Assembly: GCA_947488175.1 (NCBI GenBank) | Contig: CANKYO010000004.1 | Span: 248,001-312,000 of the forward strand | DNA length: 64,000 nucleotides | From: an uncultured Paracoccaceae bacterium | GTDB taxonomy: Bacteria > Pseudomonadota > Alphaproteobacteria > Rhodobacterales > Rhodobacteraceae | Direction of reading: 5' to 3' | Shown: piece by piece, positions 26,618 through 36,775 of the stretch | Layout of the letters: the number at the start of each line of letters is the position of its first letter | How positions within the stretch are numbered: position 1 is the stretch's first letter | Translations under genes and position numbers: made by a program | Notes under the pieces: generated by a model | Databases searched by the model: none | Told to the model about the DNA's origin: nothing | What the model saw: only the letters and a program-made list of their open reading frames with translations

Positions 26618-27223
26618 TCACAACCCCTGCCCCGGCTTCACGTCGCGCAACTCCATCGCCTTGGCCGGATCGCGGTACATCTGCTCCAGCACGTTCTGGC
26701 GCTTGATATCGACTCGGTGGCGCAGCGTCAGCACGATGGCCCCGATCATCGCGACCAGCAGGATCAGACCGGCCAACTGGAACAGCAGGATATACTTGTC
26801 ATAGATCAACAAACCCAGCGCGGCGGTGTTATCCAGATCACCCGCAGGGGCCGCGATGCGCCCCTCGACCCCATCCGAAAAGCCCCATGCGCCGAACGCG
26901 ATGGCCAGTTGCATGATAATCACCACACCGATCAGCAGCGCCAGCGGCAGGTATTTGGTCATCTCGGCCTTCAACTCCGCGAAATCGACGTCCAGCATCA
27001 TGACCACGAACAAAAACAGCACCGCGACCGCGCCCACATAGACGATGACCAGCAGCATCGCGACAAACTCGGCACCCAGGGTCACGAACAACCCGGCCGA
27101 TGACAGGAACGCCAGGATCAGCCACAGGACCGAATGCACCGGGTTGCGGCTGACGACCGTAAACAGCCCGCCCACCACGGTGGTGATCGCAAACAGATAG
27201 AAGGTGAACGCGAAAACTGTCAT
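26618..27223 (-). CDS. nuoJ: NADH-quinone oxidoreductase subunit J
   Basis: NuoJ is a 201-residue, five-helix membrane subunit of complex I. Visible blocks are [20 protein letters not shown], then [20 protein letters not shown], which contains the conserved helix-3 pi-bulge tyrosine-glycine region, and [10 protein letters not shown]. The C-terminus RDVKPGQGL is typical of the alphaproteobacterial form. Its ATG overlaps the stop of the CMD-family gene (ATGA), so it is translated in series with that gene rather than directly after nuoI. Confidence 0.96.
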   Translation of the reverse strand: MTVFAFTFYLFAITTVVGGLFTVVSRNPVHSVLWLILAFLSSAGLFVTLGAEFVAMLLVIVYVGAVAVLFLFVVMMLDVDFAELKAEMTKYLPLALLIGVVIIMQLAIAFGAWGFSDGVEGRIAAPAGDLDNTAALGLLIYDKYILLFQLAGLILLVAMIGAIVLTLRHRVDIKRQNVLEQMYRDPAKAMELRDVKPGQGL

Positions 27224-27618
27224 TCCGTCTCGTCCTTTTCCAGCACTTCGGTGGCCAGTTCCATGGCCTTGGTCATGGCAGGCACCCCGCCGAACATGCC
27301 CATTTGGGCAATCGTCTCGGCGATTTCCTGTTTCGTGGCCCCTGCTTCCACCAGATGGCGGACAGTCAGCCTGATCTGCGCCTCGGCCTGCGCACCCAGC
27401 ACCGTCAGCCCGGCAAGGGTCAGCAGCAGGCGCGTCTTGGCATCAAGCCCTTCTGGGTTCAACCCCTTGCCCATAAAGGTTTCCATCAGGTCCTTGGGCA
27501 TGGTCGGGAAAAGGGCCTCGAACCCTTTGGGGGTAAAGGATTCCAGCGCCGGATTCATCGCCTTGGCCCAGTCCTGACCCATTTTCATCATGGCTTCAAA
27601 GGGGTTCTGGTCAGTCAT
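27220..27618 (-). CDS. Carboxymuconolactone decarboxylase-family (AhpD-like) protein
   Basis: A 132-residue protein of the CMD/AhpD helical fold. The block [20 protein letters not shown], then [20 protein letters not shown], is the family core. The usual AhpD CxxC is absent (AQAEAQI at that position), so a peroxidatic role is unlikely. ATG 27618 ([17 protein letters not shown]) follows the upstream DUF4259 gene by ATGA overlap. Genes of this type between nuoI and nuoJ recur in Rhodobacterales, but no link to complex I activity is established. Confidence 0.85.
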   Translation of the reverse strand: MTDQNPFEAMMKMGQDWAKAMNPALESFTPKGFEALFPTMPKDLMETFMGKGLNPEGLDAKTRLLLTLAGLTVLGAQAEAQIRLTVRHLVEAGATKQEIAETIAQMGMFGGVPAMTKAMELATEVLEKDETE

Positions 27619-28034
27619 GCGGCCTCCAATCGGGCGCGCAATTCGCGCACCTGTGCCGCCCAGGCGTCGAATTCGCCCGACTCTTCCCACAGGTCATACA
27701 GCTCTGACGTCTCGGCATCGGACAAGACGGCGTCCAACGCCTTAGTGGTGCGCAGCTTCAGATCATCAATCGCCAGCAAGTCGGCCTTGTGGCGGGCCAG
27801 AGCCTCGCCAATCTGATCATTCAGGGCCGGATTGGGCTTACCGCGCGACGCTGCCAGCAATTCAGCCAGCACAACAACACCGCTGCCAACATCGGAATCG
27901 ATATAGCCATCAGCCAGACTTTCATCGGTCGCTGCCAACACCTCGACGGCCGCCGCAGCCCCCATATCGCCAAAATCAGCCAGCCAATCCAGGCTGCCGT
28001 CATTGTCCAGTGATCCTACGCCCCAGGCACCCAT
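27615..28034 (-). CDS. DUF4259-family protein
   Basis: A 139-residue acidic soluble protein starting MGAWGVGSLDNDGSLDWLAD, the characteristic DUF4259 opening (GAWG, then the acidic DND and W/L pattern). The C-terminal half is a helix-rich region with the family SELYDLWEESGE block. The family has no known function. It follows nuoI by 12 bp and overlaps the CMD gene by four bases, so it is embedded in the nuo transcript. Confidence 0.8.
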   Translation of the reverse strand: MGAWGVGSLDNDGSLDWLADFGDMGAAAAVEVLAATDESLADGYIDSDVGSGVVVLAELLAASRGKPNPALNDQIGEALARHKADLLAIDDLKLRTTKALDAVLSDAETSELYDLWEESGEFDAWAAQVRELRARLEAA

Positions 28035-28046
28035 TCTGCGCGTCCC

Positions 28047-28541
28047 TTACCGATACGGCGCGTCGAGTTCGAGATTGCGCGCAATCTCGGTCTCCCAACG
28101 GTCGCCGTTTTCAAGCAGTTTCGCCTTGTCGTAATACAGCTCTTCCCGCGTCTCGGTGCTGAACTCGAAATTCGGGCCTTCGACAATGGCATCCACCGGG
28201 CAGGCCTCCTGACAGAAGCCGCAATAGATGCATTTGGTCATGTCGATGTCATAGCGGGTGGTGCGGCGGCTGCCATCATCACGTGGTTCCGCGTCAATGG
28301 TGATCGCCTGCGCCGGACAGATCGCCTCGCATAGCTTGCAAGCGATACAGCGCTCTTCGCCATTGGGATAACGGCGCAACGCATGTTCGCCTCGGAAACG
28401 GGGGCTAAGCGGTCCCTTTTCATGGGGATAGTTCAGCGTCGCCTTGGGCGAAAAGAAGTATTTCATGGTCAGCCGGAAGGCAGACCAGAAATCCTGCAAA
28501 AGAAAGTATTTGGTGGCACGGGTGTAGTCGATTTGGGTCAT
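28047..28541 (-). CDS. nuoI: NADH-quinone oxidoreductase subunit I
   Basis: NuoI is the 164-residue ferredoxin-like subunit that carries clusters N6a and N6b in the peripheral arm of complex I. The two 4Fe-4S motifs are [12 protein letters not shown] (Cys65, 68, 71, 75) and [12 protein letters not shown] (Cys104, 107, 110, 114). The N-terminus [18 protein letters not shown] is the usual amphipathic helix. The ATG at 28541 follows the TAA of the inserted gene with no gap. Confidence 0.97.
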   Translation of the reverse strand: MTQIDYTRATKYFLLQDFWSAFRLTMKYFFSPKATLNYPHEKGPLSPRFRGEHALRRYPNGEERCIACKLCEAICPAQAITIDAEPRDDGSRRTTRYDIDMTKCIYCGFCQEACPVDAIVEGPNFEFSTETREELYYDKAKLLENGDRWETEIARNLELDAPYR

Positions 28542-29150
28542 TTAGCTGGACTCCTCGCAACTCTGAATCGTTCGTTCACCAAGAGCTATCCACGAAACAA
28601 CATAGTCGTCTTGGGTCATGGTCGCGACAGGGGTCGCGAGAGTTTCATTCGAAAACGCGAACCATTTTTTGCAAATCACATCTTTGGTGACCAGGTGGGC
28701 AAGCAGTGCGATACCCTCTTCCTCGGACGTCGAAAACCGATCACCCAATGGCATCAAACAGATCGCTAAATCAGTTGCTGCCCTGGCTTTTTCAAGTGTT
28801 GCTACATCAATCGCAACGCCATTCGCCAAAAATTCCTTAATGGCTGCATCATACTGCAAAACAGAAATCACCTGTGCCGCCTGCACCATCACATAGGCCA
28901 CAATTTGCTTGTTTTCGGCCGACATAGGCCAGCCTTCACCATCACGGGGAAGCTCGACGCGACCGCTCTCGATAATGTCACTCTTGAAAACCCCCGGGAA
29001 AGCCGCCTCGTAAGCAAATGCCTCGGAACCGCAAACATCTTCGACCTGCCCCCAGAGCGCGTCAGCCACAGCGGCATGCGTCACCTCCTCCGCGGCCACG
29101 GCAGCGTTCGCCATGAACGCCAAAGCGGGTATGGCGATCCGACCGATCAC
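28542..29150 (-). CDS. Exported hypothetical inserted between nuoH and nuoI
   Basis: A 202-residue protein starting at GTG 29150, one base after the nuoH TGA. The N-terminus IGRIAIPALAFMANAAVAAE is a clear secretory signal with an AVAA cut site. The mature part has four cysteines (DVCGSEA, AICLMP, VICKKW, QSCEESS) and is probably periplasmic. Codon use is AT-richer than the nuo genes. Near its end the DNA ATGACCCAAGACGACTA resembles the nuoI start 78 bp downstream at 15 of 17 bases. Function is unknown. Confidence 0.65.
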   Translation of the reverse strand: MIGRIAIPALAFMANAAVAAEEVTHAAVADALWGQVEDVCGSEAFAYEAAFPGVFKSDIIESGRVELPRDGEGWPMSAENKQIVAYVMVQAAQVISVLQYDAAIKEFLANGVAIDVATLEKARAATDLAICLMPLGDRFSTSEEEGIALLAHLVTKDVICKKWFAFSNETLATPVATMTQDDYVVSWIALGERTIQSCEESS

Positions 29151-29151
29151 A

Positions 29152-30192
29152 TCACGCCCCCATTGTCCAGCGGGCCCAGAACCCGCCAAGCACTTCGTAT
29201 TTCGCCAGGAACGCCACGATCACCACCCAGGCCAGCGACAGCGGCAGGAACACTTTCCACCCGATCCGCATTAACTGGTCATAGCGGTAGCGGGGTGTGA
29301 TCGCCTTGACCATAGCGAACATGAAGAAACACATCGCCATTTTCAGGATCATCCAGAAGATCCCATCGGGTAGGAACGGCACCGGCGACAGCCAGCCACC
29401 CAGGAACAGCAGCGACACCAGGGCGCACATCAGCACCACAGCCATCAACTCACCGATCATGAACAGCAGGAACGGGGTCGATGAATATTCCACCTGGTAG
29501 CCCGCCACCAGTTCTGATTCCGCCTCTGGCAGGTCGAACGGGGGCCGGTTGGTTTCCGCCAAGGCGCTGATAAAGAACAGGAACAACATCGGGAAATGCG
29601 CAACCCAGTACCAGCTGAACAACCCGCCACCTCCGTCCTGCGCCCTGACGATATCGCTCAGGTTCATGGACCCGGTCGAAATGATAACGCCGATGATGAT
29701 CAACCCGATCGACACCTCATAGGAAATCATCTGCGCCGCAGATCGCAGCGAGCCGAGGAACGGATATTTGGAGTTCGAGGCCCAGCCGCCCATGATCACG
29801 CCGTAAACCTCAAGCGATCCAATAGCGAAGATATACAGGATGGCCACGTTGATATCGGCCAGCACCCAGCCTTCGTTGAACGGGATCACCGCCCATGAAA
29901 TCACCGCCAGCACAAAGGCGATCATCGGGGCAAGGAAGAACACGAACTTGTCGGCCCCCGCAGGCACGACAATCTCTTTCACGATGTATTTGAGAAAATC
30001 GGCAAAGCTTTGCAGCAGACCAAAGGCACCCACCACGTTCGGCCCCTTGCGGATCTGGACAGCGGCCCAGACCTTGCGGTCGGCATACATCAGGAATGCA
30101 AGAGCCACCAAAAGCGGGATCAACACCAGCAGACACTGGCCCAGAATGACAAGCACAATGCCAAGGTTGGTATTGGTAAAGAAATCAACCAT
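29152..30192 (-). CDS. nuoH: NADH-quinone oxidoreductase subunit H
   Basis: NuoH is a 346-residue, eight-helix subunit at the junction of the two arms of complex I, lining the quinone chamber. Diagnostic stretches: [20 protein letters not shown], the acidic loop [20 protein letters not shown] and [11 protein letters not shown]. The C-terminus FWARWTMGA is usual for Rhodobacteraceae. It starts [11 protein letters not shown] at 30192, 11 bases after nuoG. Confidence 0.97.
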   Translation of the reverse strand: MVDFFTNTNLGIVLVILGQCLLVLIPLLVALAFLMYADRKVWAAVQIRKGPNVVGAFGLLQSFADFLKYIVKEIVVPAGADKFVFFLAPMIAFVLAVISWAVIPFNEGWVLADINVAILYIFAIGSLEVYGVIMGGWASNSKYPFLGSLRSAAQMISYEVSIGLIIIGVIISTGSMNLSDIVRAQDGGGGLFSWYWVAHFPMLFLFFISALAETNRPPFDLPEAESELVAGYQVEYSSTPFLLFMIGELMAVVLMCALVSLLFLGGWLSPVPFLPDGIFWMILKMAMCFFMFAMVKAITPRYRYDQLMRIGWKVFLPLSLAWVVIVAFLAKYEVLGGFWARWTMGA

Positions 30193-30203
30193 CTATTCGC
30201 CCC

Positions 30204-32219
30204 TTATTCGGCTGCCATAGGGGCATTGGCCCGCGCTTTTGCATTTGCGCTCAGCTCTGCCATCAGGCTGGAGGCGCGCGCAATCGGGTTGGTCAGGTAA
30301 AAGTCGCTAATCGCATTGCGGAAGTTAGCCTTGCCCGGTGTCTTGACCGGGATAGGCTGCCATTCGTTTTCGGCCACTTCGTCAATCTTGCCCAGATGCG
30401 GGTGTGCCTTGACCAGCGCCTGACGCAACTGCGCCATGCTGTCGAACGGCAATGTCGCGTCCAGTTCAGCAGAGAGCGCCCGCAGGATCGCCCAGTTTTC
30501 CTTGGCCTCACCGGGTGGGAAACTGGCGCGCAGGGCCAGTTGCGGGCGGCCCTCGGTATTCACGAACAGGCCGTTTTCTTCGGTGTAGGCGGCACCGGGC
30601 AGGATGATATCGGCACGGTGCGCGCCGCGGTCACCATGGCTGCCCTGATAGATCACAAACGGACCGGGGGCGATATCCACCTCATCAGCGCCAAGGTTAT
30701 AGATCACCTCAGCATCCTTGACCGCGTCCATGCCACCCTCGGCCACGGCACCCACATCCATCGCACCAACGCGACCGGCGGCGGTGTGCAGGATCATCAG
30801 CTTGGATTGCGCGGCCTCTGCAGCCTTCATCGCCAGGCTCAGCACCGCTTCGCCATCGGCCTCGTTCAAGGCACCCTGCCCCACGATCATCACACCGCGT
30901 ACGCCATGCTTGTCGGAATGATCCTGATTTGCCAGGTTTTCGAGCGCTGCGCGATCCGTACCAATATCGATAACATCATAGGTCAGATCAGCGGGTTCGC
31001 CGATCCGGGCAACCTTCGCCCCCTTCAGCCAGGCCTTGCGAATGCGGGCATTCAACACCGGCGCCTCATCACGCGGGTTGGTGCCGATCAGCATGATCAT
31101 CTGGGCGTCATCGATATCCTCGATGGTGGCGTTACCGACATAGGCAGACCGGTTGCCGCCGGGCAGCTTGGCGCCATTGGTACGGCATTCAACAACACCG
31201 CCCTGCCCTTCGATCAGTTGTTTCAGGGCAAATGTGGCCTCGACCGGGGCCAGATCACCAACCAGACCGGCCAGTTTCTTACCTTTCATCGCAGCAGCAG
31301 CAGCGTTCAGCGCTTCTGGCCAGCTTGCTTTGCGCAGCTTGCCGTTCTCGCGGATATAGGGTGTGTCCAGACGCTGCTTGCGCAAGCCATCCCAGACAAA
31401 ACGGGTCTTGTCGGAAATCCATTCCTCGTTCACGCCATCATGGTTACGGGGCAGAAAACGCATGACTTCGCGGCCTTTGGTATCGACGCGGATGTTGGAT
31501 CCAAGGGCATCCATCACATCAATGGATTCGGTCTTGGTCAGCTCCCACGGACGGGCGGTAAAGGCATAAGGCTTCGACACCAGCGCGCCCACCGGACACA
31601 AATCGATGATGTTGCCCTGCAAATTGCTGTCCAGCGTCTCGCCAAGATAGCTGGTAATCTCGGCATCCTCACCACGGCCAGTCTGGCCCATCTGGTGAAT
31701 ACCCGCGACCTCGGTCGTGAAACGGACGCAACGGGTGCAGGAAATGCAGCGGGTCATGTGGGTTTCAACCAGCGGCCCCAGATCCAGATCCTCGGTCGCG
31801 CGCTTTGGCTCGCGGAAGCGGGAAAAATCAACACCGTAAGCCATCGCCTGATCCTGCAGATCACATTCGCCACCCTGATCGCAGATCGGGCAATCAAGCG
31901 GGTGATTGATCAGCAGAAATTCCATGACGCCCTCACGGGCTTTCTTGACCATGGGGCTGTTGGTCTTGACGACGGGCGGCTGGCCTTCGGGACCGGGGCG
32001 CAGATCGCGGACCTGCATGGCACAGGACGCGGCGGGCTTGGGCGGGCCGCCCACAACCTCGACCAGACACATCCGGCAGTTGCCAGCAATGGAAAGCCGC
32101 TCATGATAGCAGAAACGGGGGATTTCAATGCCCGCTTCCTCGCAGGCCTGAATCAGGGTCATAGCCCCGTCAACTTCGACCTCATTCCCATCAATGATGA
32201 CTTTGCGCAGATCAGACAT
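30204..32219 (-). CDS. nuoG: NADH-quinone oxidoreductase subunit G
   Basis: NuoG is the 671-residue iron-sulphur subunit of the peripheral arm, matching the short Paracoccus-type length rather than the ~900 of E. coli. The N-terminal 2Fe-2S site has [15 protein letters not shown] and a further Cys in [24 protein letters not shown] gives the His/Cys cluster N5, and [10 protein letters not shown] plus [11 protein letters not shown] give N4. The C-terminal part is a molybdopterin-oxidoreductase-like fold without cofactor. It begins [16 protein letters not shown]. Confidence 0.97.
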   Translation of the reverse strand: MSDLRKVIIDGNEVEVDGAMTLIQACEEAGIEIPRFCYHERLSIAGNCRMCLVEVVGGPPKPAASCAMQVRDLRPGPEGQPPVVKTNSPMVKKAREGVMEFLLINHPLDCPICDQGGECDLQDQAMAYGVDFSRFREPKRATEDLDLGPLVETHMTRCISCTRCVRFTTEVAGIHQMGQTGRGEDAEITSYLGETLDSNLQGNIIDLCPVGALVSKPYAFTARPWELTKTESIDVMDALGSNIRVDTKGREVMRFLPRNHDGVNEEWISDKTRFVWDGLRKQRLDTPYIRENGKLRKASWPEALNAAAAAMKGKKLAGLVGDLAPVEATFALKQLIEGQGGVVECRTNGAKLPGGNRSAYVGNATIEDIDDAQMIMLIGTNPRDEAPVLNARIRKAWLKGAKVARIGEPADLTYDVIDIGTDRAALENLANQDHSDKHGVRGVMIVGQGALNEADGEAVLSLAMKAAEAAQSKLMILHTAAGRVGAMDVGAVAEGGMDAVKDAEVIYNLGADEVDIAPGPFVIYQGSHGDRGAHRADIILPGAAYTEENGLFVNTEGRPQLALRASFPPGEAKENWAILRALSAELDATLPFDSMAQLRQALVKAHPHLGKIDEVAENEWQPIPVKTPGKANFRNAISDFYLTNPIARASSLMAELSANAKARANAPMAAE

Positions 32220-32357
32220 GGCGTGCCTTATTTGTTCCCTATCGCGCAGTGCCCCGCGTTGCGGTGGCTGCGCGTTGCCGCGTTCTAACGCGACATGGGG
32301 GGCGATGCCAGTCTGATCGGCAAAAAAGAGGTTAAATTTCAGCCCACACGCAGCGAC

Positions 32358-32765
32358 TTATCGCAGCAGCCAGCCAACGCGCGTGTTGCGTTCAATCTGA
32401 TCACGGCCCACGGCGCAATAGCTGGCCTCATCACCTTCAACGACACCAAGACGGGCGAGCTGCGTACGGGCAATCCCGATCAGGCGACGTTCTTCCTCTT
32501 TGTCTTTCACATAGGCCTCGACCTCGGCCTCTGAATACCCCTGCTCCAGGGCGTAATTCTTCAACTCCTGCAGAAAACTGATGCCGCGAAAGGTGCGGGC
32601 GCGGATACTGCTGCATTTTTCGGAAATCTCGTAGGCCATACCGACATGAACAATCCCGTCCCGCACGCGGATCTCATCCTTGAGCGCCGTTTGCGCAGAC
32701 AGGTTGCCTGCAAGTGCCACTGTTGCGACCGTAAGTGCCGCGATAAAGGCTGGGGTCTTGGTCAT
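32358..32765 (-). CDS. Secreted DUF5333-like protein
   Basis: A 135-residue periplasmic protein with signal MTKTPAFIAALTVATVALAG and a cut after LSA. It resembles the DUF5333 family that I associate with Rhodobacterales nuo loci; that assignment is from memory. The mature part has two cysteines (EKCSSIRARTFRG and SYCAVGRDQI) that could pair. ATG 32765 is seven bases from an AGGAG site; an ATG six bases earlier is too close to it. It lies between nuoG and the DUF3291 pair. Confidence 0.7.
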   Translation of the reverse strand: MTKTPAFIAALTVATVALAGNLSAQTALKDEIRVRDGIVHVGMAYEISEKCSSIRARTFRGISFLQELKNYALEQGYSEAEVEAYVKDKEEERRLIGIARTQLARLGVVEGDEASYCAVGRDQIERNTRVGWLLR

Positions 32766-32853
32766 CGTCATTCTCCTGTCGGCCACTTGGGCGGGCCCTT
32801 TGCGTTGGCATGACATCGGGCCTGACGCCGCGCTATTCAATATCAGCGGCGCG

Positions 32854-33336
32854 TTATCCGGTTTTTTGGCCCGTTTCCGCCAGCGCGGCGCGCTGCAACC
32901 CCTTGCCGCCAAAGATTTCGTAGGTATCGCCTGCCTGCATCAGATGCCGCCAGCGCGCCATACCTTCAGCCACGTCAGGGCGATGGCCCGCTGGCACCCA
33001 CCAGCAGACCAGAAAACCGCTGTCACCGGGCACAAACCACTGCGCGCGGCCCGCCATGATACGGGCATGCAAGGTTCTGGTCACAAACCGGTACAGAGGC
33101 GCGGCCCCGGTCCAGATCGACAATGTCGATGCGGTATTGGGCCGGTCCGCCAACGGTCCATCCGGGTTCGTCTGCGCCGCATCCATATCGTCATCCGGCA
33201 TGCGCCAGACAAAACCGGGGCTGCGGGCAGCTATGGCATTGACCTGATCCAGTGCGGCCTCAAACCCCGCGATACGTGGATCACCCCAGGGATAACTCAA
33301 TGTGCCAAAGTTGAACTCAGCCAGATGGCGGGTCAT
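32854..33336 (-). CDS. DUF3291-family protein, second of a tandem pair
   Basis: A 160-residue soluble protein of the DUF3291 family, an antibiotic-biosynthesis-monooxygenase-like (ferredoxin-like) fold of unknown role. The opening HLAEFNFGTLSYPWGDPRI, the central PGFVWRMPDDD and the WWVPAGHRPDVAEGMARW block all match its upstream paralog at 33333. Start ATG 33336 overlaps that gene's stop by four bases. Its C-terminus (ALAETGQKTG) is longer than its partner's. Confidence 0.82.
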   Translation of the reverse strand: MTRHLAEFNFGTLSYPWGDPRIAGFEAALDQVNAIAARSPGFVWRMPDDDMDAAQTNPDGPLADRPNTASTLSIWTGAAPLYRFVTRTLHARIMAGRAQWFVPGDSGFLVCWWVPAGHRPDVAEGMARWRHLMQAGDTYEIFGGKGLQRAALAETGQKTG

Positions 33337-33785
33337 TGCGCGGCCTGGGCGCGCAACCAGTCCCAGCCAAAGGCGTCAGCCGTATCGCCGTGTTTTTCGC
33401 GATGGGCGAGTTTTGCCATCGCCTCGCCCAATGTGGGGCGCGTGCCTTCCGGCACCCACCACATCACGAAATGCATCTGTACCAGATCTTCGAACCATTC
33501 CTTGCCCCGGCGCATGAATTTGTCATGCAATGTCCCGAACACGAAGGTTTCCAACTGCTGCGGCGTTTCCCAGACCGACAGATTGGCGACAAACTGCGGA
33601 TCACCGTCGATGCAATTGTCGGTATTGCCGCGTCCCGGCTCGCCCGACCCTTCCATCATCCACACGAAACCGGGCATCCGCTTGCCCAGCCCATTGATCC
33701 GGTCAAGATTATCCATGAACTCTGCCACCCGCGGATCGTCCGTGGCCGCAATCAGTCGTCCGATGTTCAATTCAGCTAAATGCAT
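33333..33785 (-). CDS. DUF3291-family protein, first of a tandem pair
   Basis: A 150-residue DUF3291 protein starting MHLAELNIGRLIAATDDPRV at ATG 33785; a codon four residues upstream is less likely. It shares with its neighbour the blocks PGFVWMMEGSGEP, LSVWETPQQLETFVFGTLH and MWWVPEGTRPTLGEAMAKL. The two genes look like a tandem duplication inside the nuo locus. No catalytic residues can be named. Confidence 0.82.
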   Translation of the reverse strand: MHLAELNIGRLIAATDDPRVAEFMDNLDRINGLGKRMPGFVWMMEGSGEPGRGNTDNCIDGDPQFVANLSVWETPQQLETFVFGTLHDKFMRRGKEWFEDLVQMHFVMWWVPEGTRPTLGEAMAKLAHREKHGDTADAFGWDWLRAQAAQ

Positions 33786-33803
33786 ATCAAATTCCAAAAC
33801 CCG

Positions 33804-33825
33804 GATGGGTTGAAACCCATCTTAC
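33804..33825. repeat. REP-like GTAA hairpin (copy 2)
   Basis: An 8-bp perfect stem, gatgggtt / aacccatc, around two bases, followed on the plus strand by ttac. On the minus strand it reads GTAAGATGGGTTTCAACCCATC. It closely resembles the hairpin at 63973-63994 and sits between two genes of the nuo locus. Confidence 0.55.
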
Positions 33826-33826
33826 A

Positions 33827-34060
33827 TCAGCGGCGCCGTTGTCTGGTAGGCGCGACCCCGGCGAGTGCCTTGCGTCCGAAAGCCAGAGTCAAGATTGCTC
33901 CGATTGCTGCCAGCACGCCCGCCGCCCCATAAGCCCAGACCGGGGCGATATCGGCCCGCACCGCCTGCACCGTAAACCAGGCTGGCACACCACAGACGCC
34001 AGTCGTGACAAGGGCCGCACCCATACTTGCGGCCCCATCAAGGATATTGCGAAAGGACAT
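33827..34060 (-). CDS. Small two-helix membrane protein
   Basis: A 77-residue protein with two hydrophobic segments at about residues 11-30 (ASMGAALVTTGVCGVPAWF) and 41-62 (VWAYGAAGVLAAIGAILTLA) and a basic C-terminus (APTRQRRR) likely in the cytoplasm. It lies five bases after the lipoprotein gene at 34066, so coupling is probable. I do not recognise the family. Confidence 0.6.
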   Translation of the reverse strand: MSFRNILDGAASMGAALVTTGVCGVPAWFTVQAVRADIAPVWAYGAAGVLAAIGAILTLAFGRKALAGVAPTRQRRR

Positions 34061-34065
34061 CAGCC

Positions 34066-34482
34066 CTAGTTGACCGGCACCAGAACTGCCGCCATCGCGC
34101 TATTTTCGGCATATTCGGCATCTGCCGCCGGACACAGATCACCGCCCGTCGACAGATCAACGCCATGTTTGGCGTTAAAACTACGCTGGCTGACATCGGT
34201 TTCGGCATCAATTTGGTTGCGCAAGCCCAGCGCGGACAGCGATCCGCGCCCGACCTCGTTGCGCCGTTCATTCACCTGCAGATCAAGCACGCGGTCATAC
34301 TCATAGCGCACGCAGCTCTGTGCCACCTGATTGGCGATCTTCAATGTCGCGTAATATTGCGGCGTCGGCAGATTATAGAGCTTCTGCACCGCCGGATCGT
34401 CAAAAGATCGGGCGCCTTGAGGCCCGGTTGCACATGCGGCCAGTGTCAAAACCGCCCCAATTGTCAATGCACGCATCATCAT
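34066..34482 (-). CDS. Predicted lipoprotein downstream of nuoF
   Basis: A 138-residue predicted lipoprotein: [20 protein letters not shown] gives lipobox LAAC. The mature part contains [20 protein letters not shown] and [20 protein letters not shown], a helical amphipathic stretch, and a second Cys in [13 protein letters not shown]. The first ATG overlaps the nuoF stop (ATGA); three ATGs in a row leave the exact start open. It is located between nuoF and nuoG, with no known complex I role. Confidence 0.7.
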   Translation of the reverse strand: MMMRALTIGAVLTLAACATGPQGARSFDDPAVQKLYNLPTPQYYATLKIANQVAQSCVRYEYDRVLDLQVNERRNEVGRGSLSALGLRNQIDAETDVSQRSFNAKHGVDLSTGGDLCPAADAEYAENSAMAAVLVPVN

Positions 34483-35765
34483 TCTGCTGCCATCCCTGCT
34501 AGTCGTTTATCCTTGATCCGGTCCTCAATCTCGTCCCGGAAATTCTTGATCAGGCCCTGGATCGGCCATGCGGCGGCATCGCCCAAGGCGCAGATCGTGT
34601 GGCCCTCAACCTGTTTGGTCACATCCAGAAGCATATCGATCTCGTCAACGGATGCATCCCCTTTCACCAAACGCGCCATGACGCGCATCATCCAGCCGGT
34701 GCCTTCCCGGCACGGGGTACACTGACCGCAGCTTTCGTGCTTGTAGAATTTGGACAGCCGCCAGATCGCCTTGATCATATCGGTGGAGTTATCCATCACG
34801 ATCACCGCAGCCGTGCCCAGCGATGACCCTTTTTCCTTGAGCGCATCGAAATCCATGATCGCATCACGCATGTTCTCGCCCCGGACACACGGCACCGAAG
34901 AGCCACCCGGAATGACCGCCTTAAGATTGTCCCAGCCGCCACGAATCCCGCCGCAATGCTTTTCGATCAGCTCCTCGAACGGGATCGACATTTCCTCTTC
35001 GACCACACACGGGTTGTTCACATGACCCGAAATGGCAAACAGCTTGGTGCCCGCATTATTCGGCCGTCCCATCCCGGCAAACCAGTCGCCACCGCGGCGC
35101 AGGATCGTCGGCACCACGGCAATCGATTCGACATTGTTCACGGTGGTTGGACAGCCATAAAGCCCCGCACCAGCAGGGAACGGCGGCTTCATCCGCGGCA
35201 TCCCCTTCTTGCCTTCAAGGCTTTCCAGCAGGGCGGTTTCCTCACCACAGATATAGGCGCCGGCACCATGTGTCAGGTAAATGTCGAAATCCCACCCGGA
35301 CTTGGCGGCATTCTTGCCCACCAGACCTGCGGCATAGGCCTCGTCAATCGCCGCCTGCAGCGCCTCTTTCTCGCGGATATATTCGCCACGAATGTAGATG
35401 TAACAGGCATGGGCATTCATCGCGAAACTGGCAATGAGGCAGCCCTCGACCAGCGTATGCGGATCGTGGCGCATGATCTCGCGGTCCTTACAGGTGCCCG
35501 GCTCGGATTCGTCAGCATTCACAACCAGATAGGCCGGGCGACCATCGCTTTCCTTGGGCATGAATGACCATTTCAGCCCTGTCGGAAAACCAGCGCCACC
35601 GCGACCACGCAGACCGGACGCCTTCATCTCATTGATGATCCAGTCCCGGCCCTTCTTGATGATGTCCGCCGTACCGTCCCAATGGCCACGCTCCTGCGCG
35701 CCACGAAGGGTACGGTCATGCATCCCGTAAAGGTTCGTGAAAATCCGGTCTTGGTCTTTGAGCAT
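34479..35765 (-). CDS. nuoF: NADH-quinone oxidoreductase subunit F
   Basis: NuoF is the 428-residue NADH-oxidising subunit binding FMN and cluster N3. The FMN/NADH loop is [16 protein letters not shown] near residues 52-67, [15 protein letters not shown] is the adenine-site region, and [18 protein letters not shown] supplies three ligands of the 4Fe-4S cluster with the fourth in [13 protein letters not shown]. It starts at ATG 35765, sharing its A with the stop of the upstream small gene. Confidence 0.97.
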   Translation of the reverse strand: MLKDQDRIFTNLYGMHDRTLRGAQERGHWDGTADIIKKGRDWIINEMKASGLRGRGGAGFPTGLKWSFMPKESDGRPAYLVVNADESEPGTCKDREIMRHDPHTLVEGCLIASFAMNAHACYIYIRGEYIREKEALQAAIDEAYAAGLVGKNAAKSGWDFDIYLTHGAGAYICGEETALLESLEGKKGMPRMKPPFPAGAGLYGCPTTVNNVESIAVVPTILRRGGDWFAGMGRPNNAGTKLFAISGHVNNPCVVEEEMSIPFEELIEKHCGGIRGGWDNLKAVIPGGSSVPCVRGENMRDAIMDFDALKEKGSSLGTAAVIVMDNSTDMIKAIWRLSKFYKHESCGQCTPCREGTGWMMRVMARLVKGDASVDEIDMLLDVTKQVEGHTICALGDAAAWPIQGLIKNFRDEIEDRIKDKRLAGMAAE

Positions 35766-35995
35766 CAGTTCCCGCCCTTTTCATCCTGGCGCGCACGCCA
35801 GAGCCTAAATGTCTGCCATAGCGCAAACCCGAAACCGGCGAGCGCTGCAAGGTCAAAAAACGCGCGGGTCCGGTTGGACCAGCCATATTCTGCCCCGATC
35901 AGCGTCACCAATATCCAGAAAACACCAACACCGGCCAGGATCAACGCGACCCGTTGTCCTGCCTTGGCCTGTCTGGTGTTACCGTGTTGCGCCAT
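35765..35995 (-). CDS. Small membrane protein, DUF5337-like
   Basis: A 76-residue protein with two hydrophobic helices ([18 protein letters not shown] and [20 protein letters not shown]). It resembles the DUF5337 family seen upstream of nuoF in Rhodobacterales; the family name is from memory. It starts [15 protein letters not shown] at 35995, 12 bases after the gene at 36008, and its TGA shares a base with the nuoF ATG. It might be a membrane anchor or assembly helper, but nothing in the sequence shows this. Confidence 0.65.
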   Translation of the reverse strand: MAQHGNTRQAKAGQRVALILAGVGVFWILVTLIGAEYGWSNRTRAFFDLAALAGFGFALWQTFRLWRARQDEKGGN

Positions 35996-36007
35996 GGGTC
36001 AGTGACG

Positions 36008-36775
36008 TCAATAGACGTCACCCTTTTTCACTTTGCTGGAAAACTCGGTCGTACCGCCTGCGGCCAGTGTCTTGGCCTGTTCAACCCATTTGTCACGGGT
36101 GGCACGGCCTTTAAAGCCCTTCAGGTTATCATCCATCCACGCCTGCTCCGCCGGACCCCATTCCGCGATCTGATCAAAATGATAGATCCCCATCTCGTGC
36201 AAAGTTTCTTCCAGCTTCTTGCCGACACCCTTGATCTGCTTGAGGTCATCGGGGCCGCCTTCACGCGCTTCGCTCAGAAAGGCCGGTTTGCCAGCGGCAG
36301 CCGGTTCTGCAGCTGCCTTTGTTGCAGCCGGGGCCTCATCCTTGGGGGCTTCGTATTTCCATTCGCCTTTCTTGGCGTCCAACTCATCCTCGCCAGCCAG
36401 CGGCGCGGATGGTTTCACCTTGGGCTCATCGCTGGCGGCAGGGGCTTCGGCGGCGGGCTCTGGCGCAGCGGCCGGTTCGGGCGCGGCGACGGGCTCTGGT
36501 GCAGCGACGGTTTCAGGCGCGGCAGCAGGTTCTGGCGCAGCGGCCGATGCGGTGGGTGCGGCAGCTGTCGGCGCGGTGACCGTTTCGGCGCGCGGTGCCG
36601 GTTCACGCCAACCCAACATCAAAACAATTGCCGTAATCGCGGCGACGATGCCGCCAATGAATATGGCGCCGATAAACTGATAGTCATAAAGAACAAAGGC
36701 AACGCCCGCCGCGATGATCCCGAACAGGGCCGCAACGGCAATGATACCCAAACCTTTTGGTGCTGTATCTTTCAT
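36008..36775 (-). CDS. Membrane-anchored protein with NuoE-tail (HhH-like) domain
   Basis: A 255-residue protein in three parts. Two membrane helices occupy about residues 8-52, then comes an Ala/Pro/Glu-rich repetitive linker of about 75 residues (repeats of PEPAAAPE type). The C-terminal domain from about residue 175 reads GGPDDLKQIKGVGKKLEETL, then MGIYHFDQIAEWGPAEQAWM. This helix-hairpin-helix-like domain also forms the C-terminal extension of NuoE next door, with the same order and spacing. It may tether or recruit something to complex I; that is inference. Confidence 0.8.
   Translation of the reverse strand: MKDTAPKGLGIIAVAALFGIIAAGVAFVLYDYQFIGAIFIGGIVAAITAIVLMLGWREPAPRAETVTAPTAAAPTASAAAPEPAAAPETVAAPEPVAAPEPAAAPEPAAEAPAASDEPKVKPSAPLAGEDELDAKKGEWKYEAPKDEAPAATKAAAEPAAAGKPAFLSEAREGGPDDLKQIKGVGKKLEETLHEMGIYHFDQIAEWGPAEQAWMDDNLKGFKGRATRDKWVEQAKTLAAGGTTEFSSKVKKGDVY

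Noticed and set aside
30396..32288. Plus-strand frame of 630 codons antisense to nuoG
   Set aside because: nuoG is certain from its iron-sulphur motifs. The antisense translation has no recognisable domain and the composition of a shadow frame in high-GC DNA.
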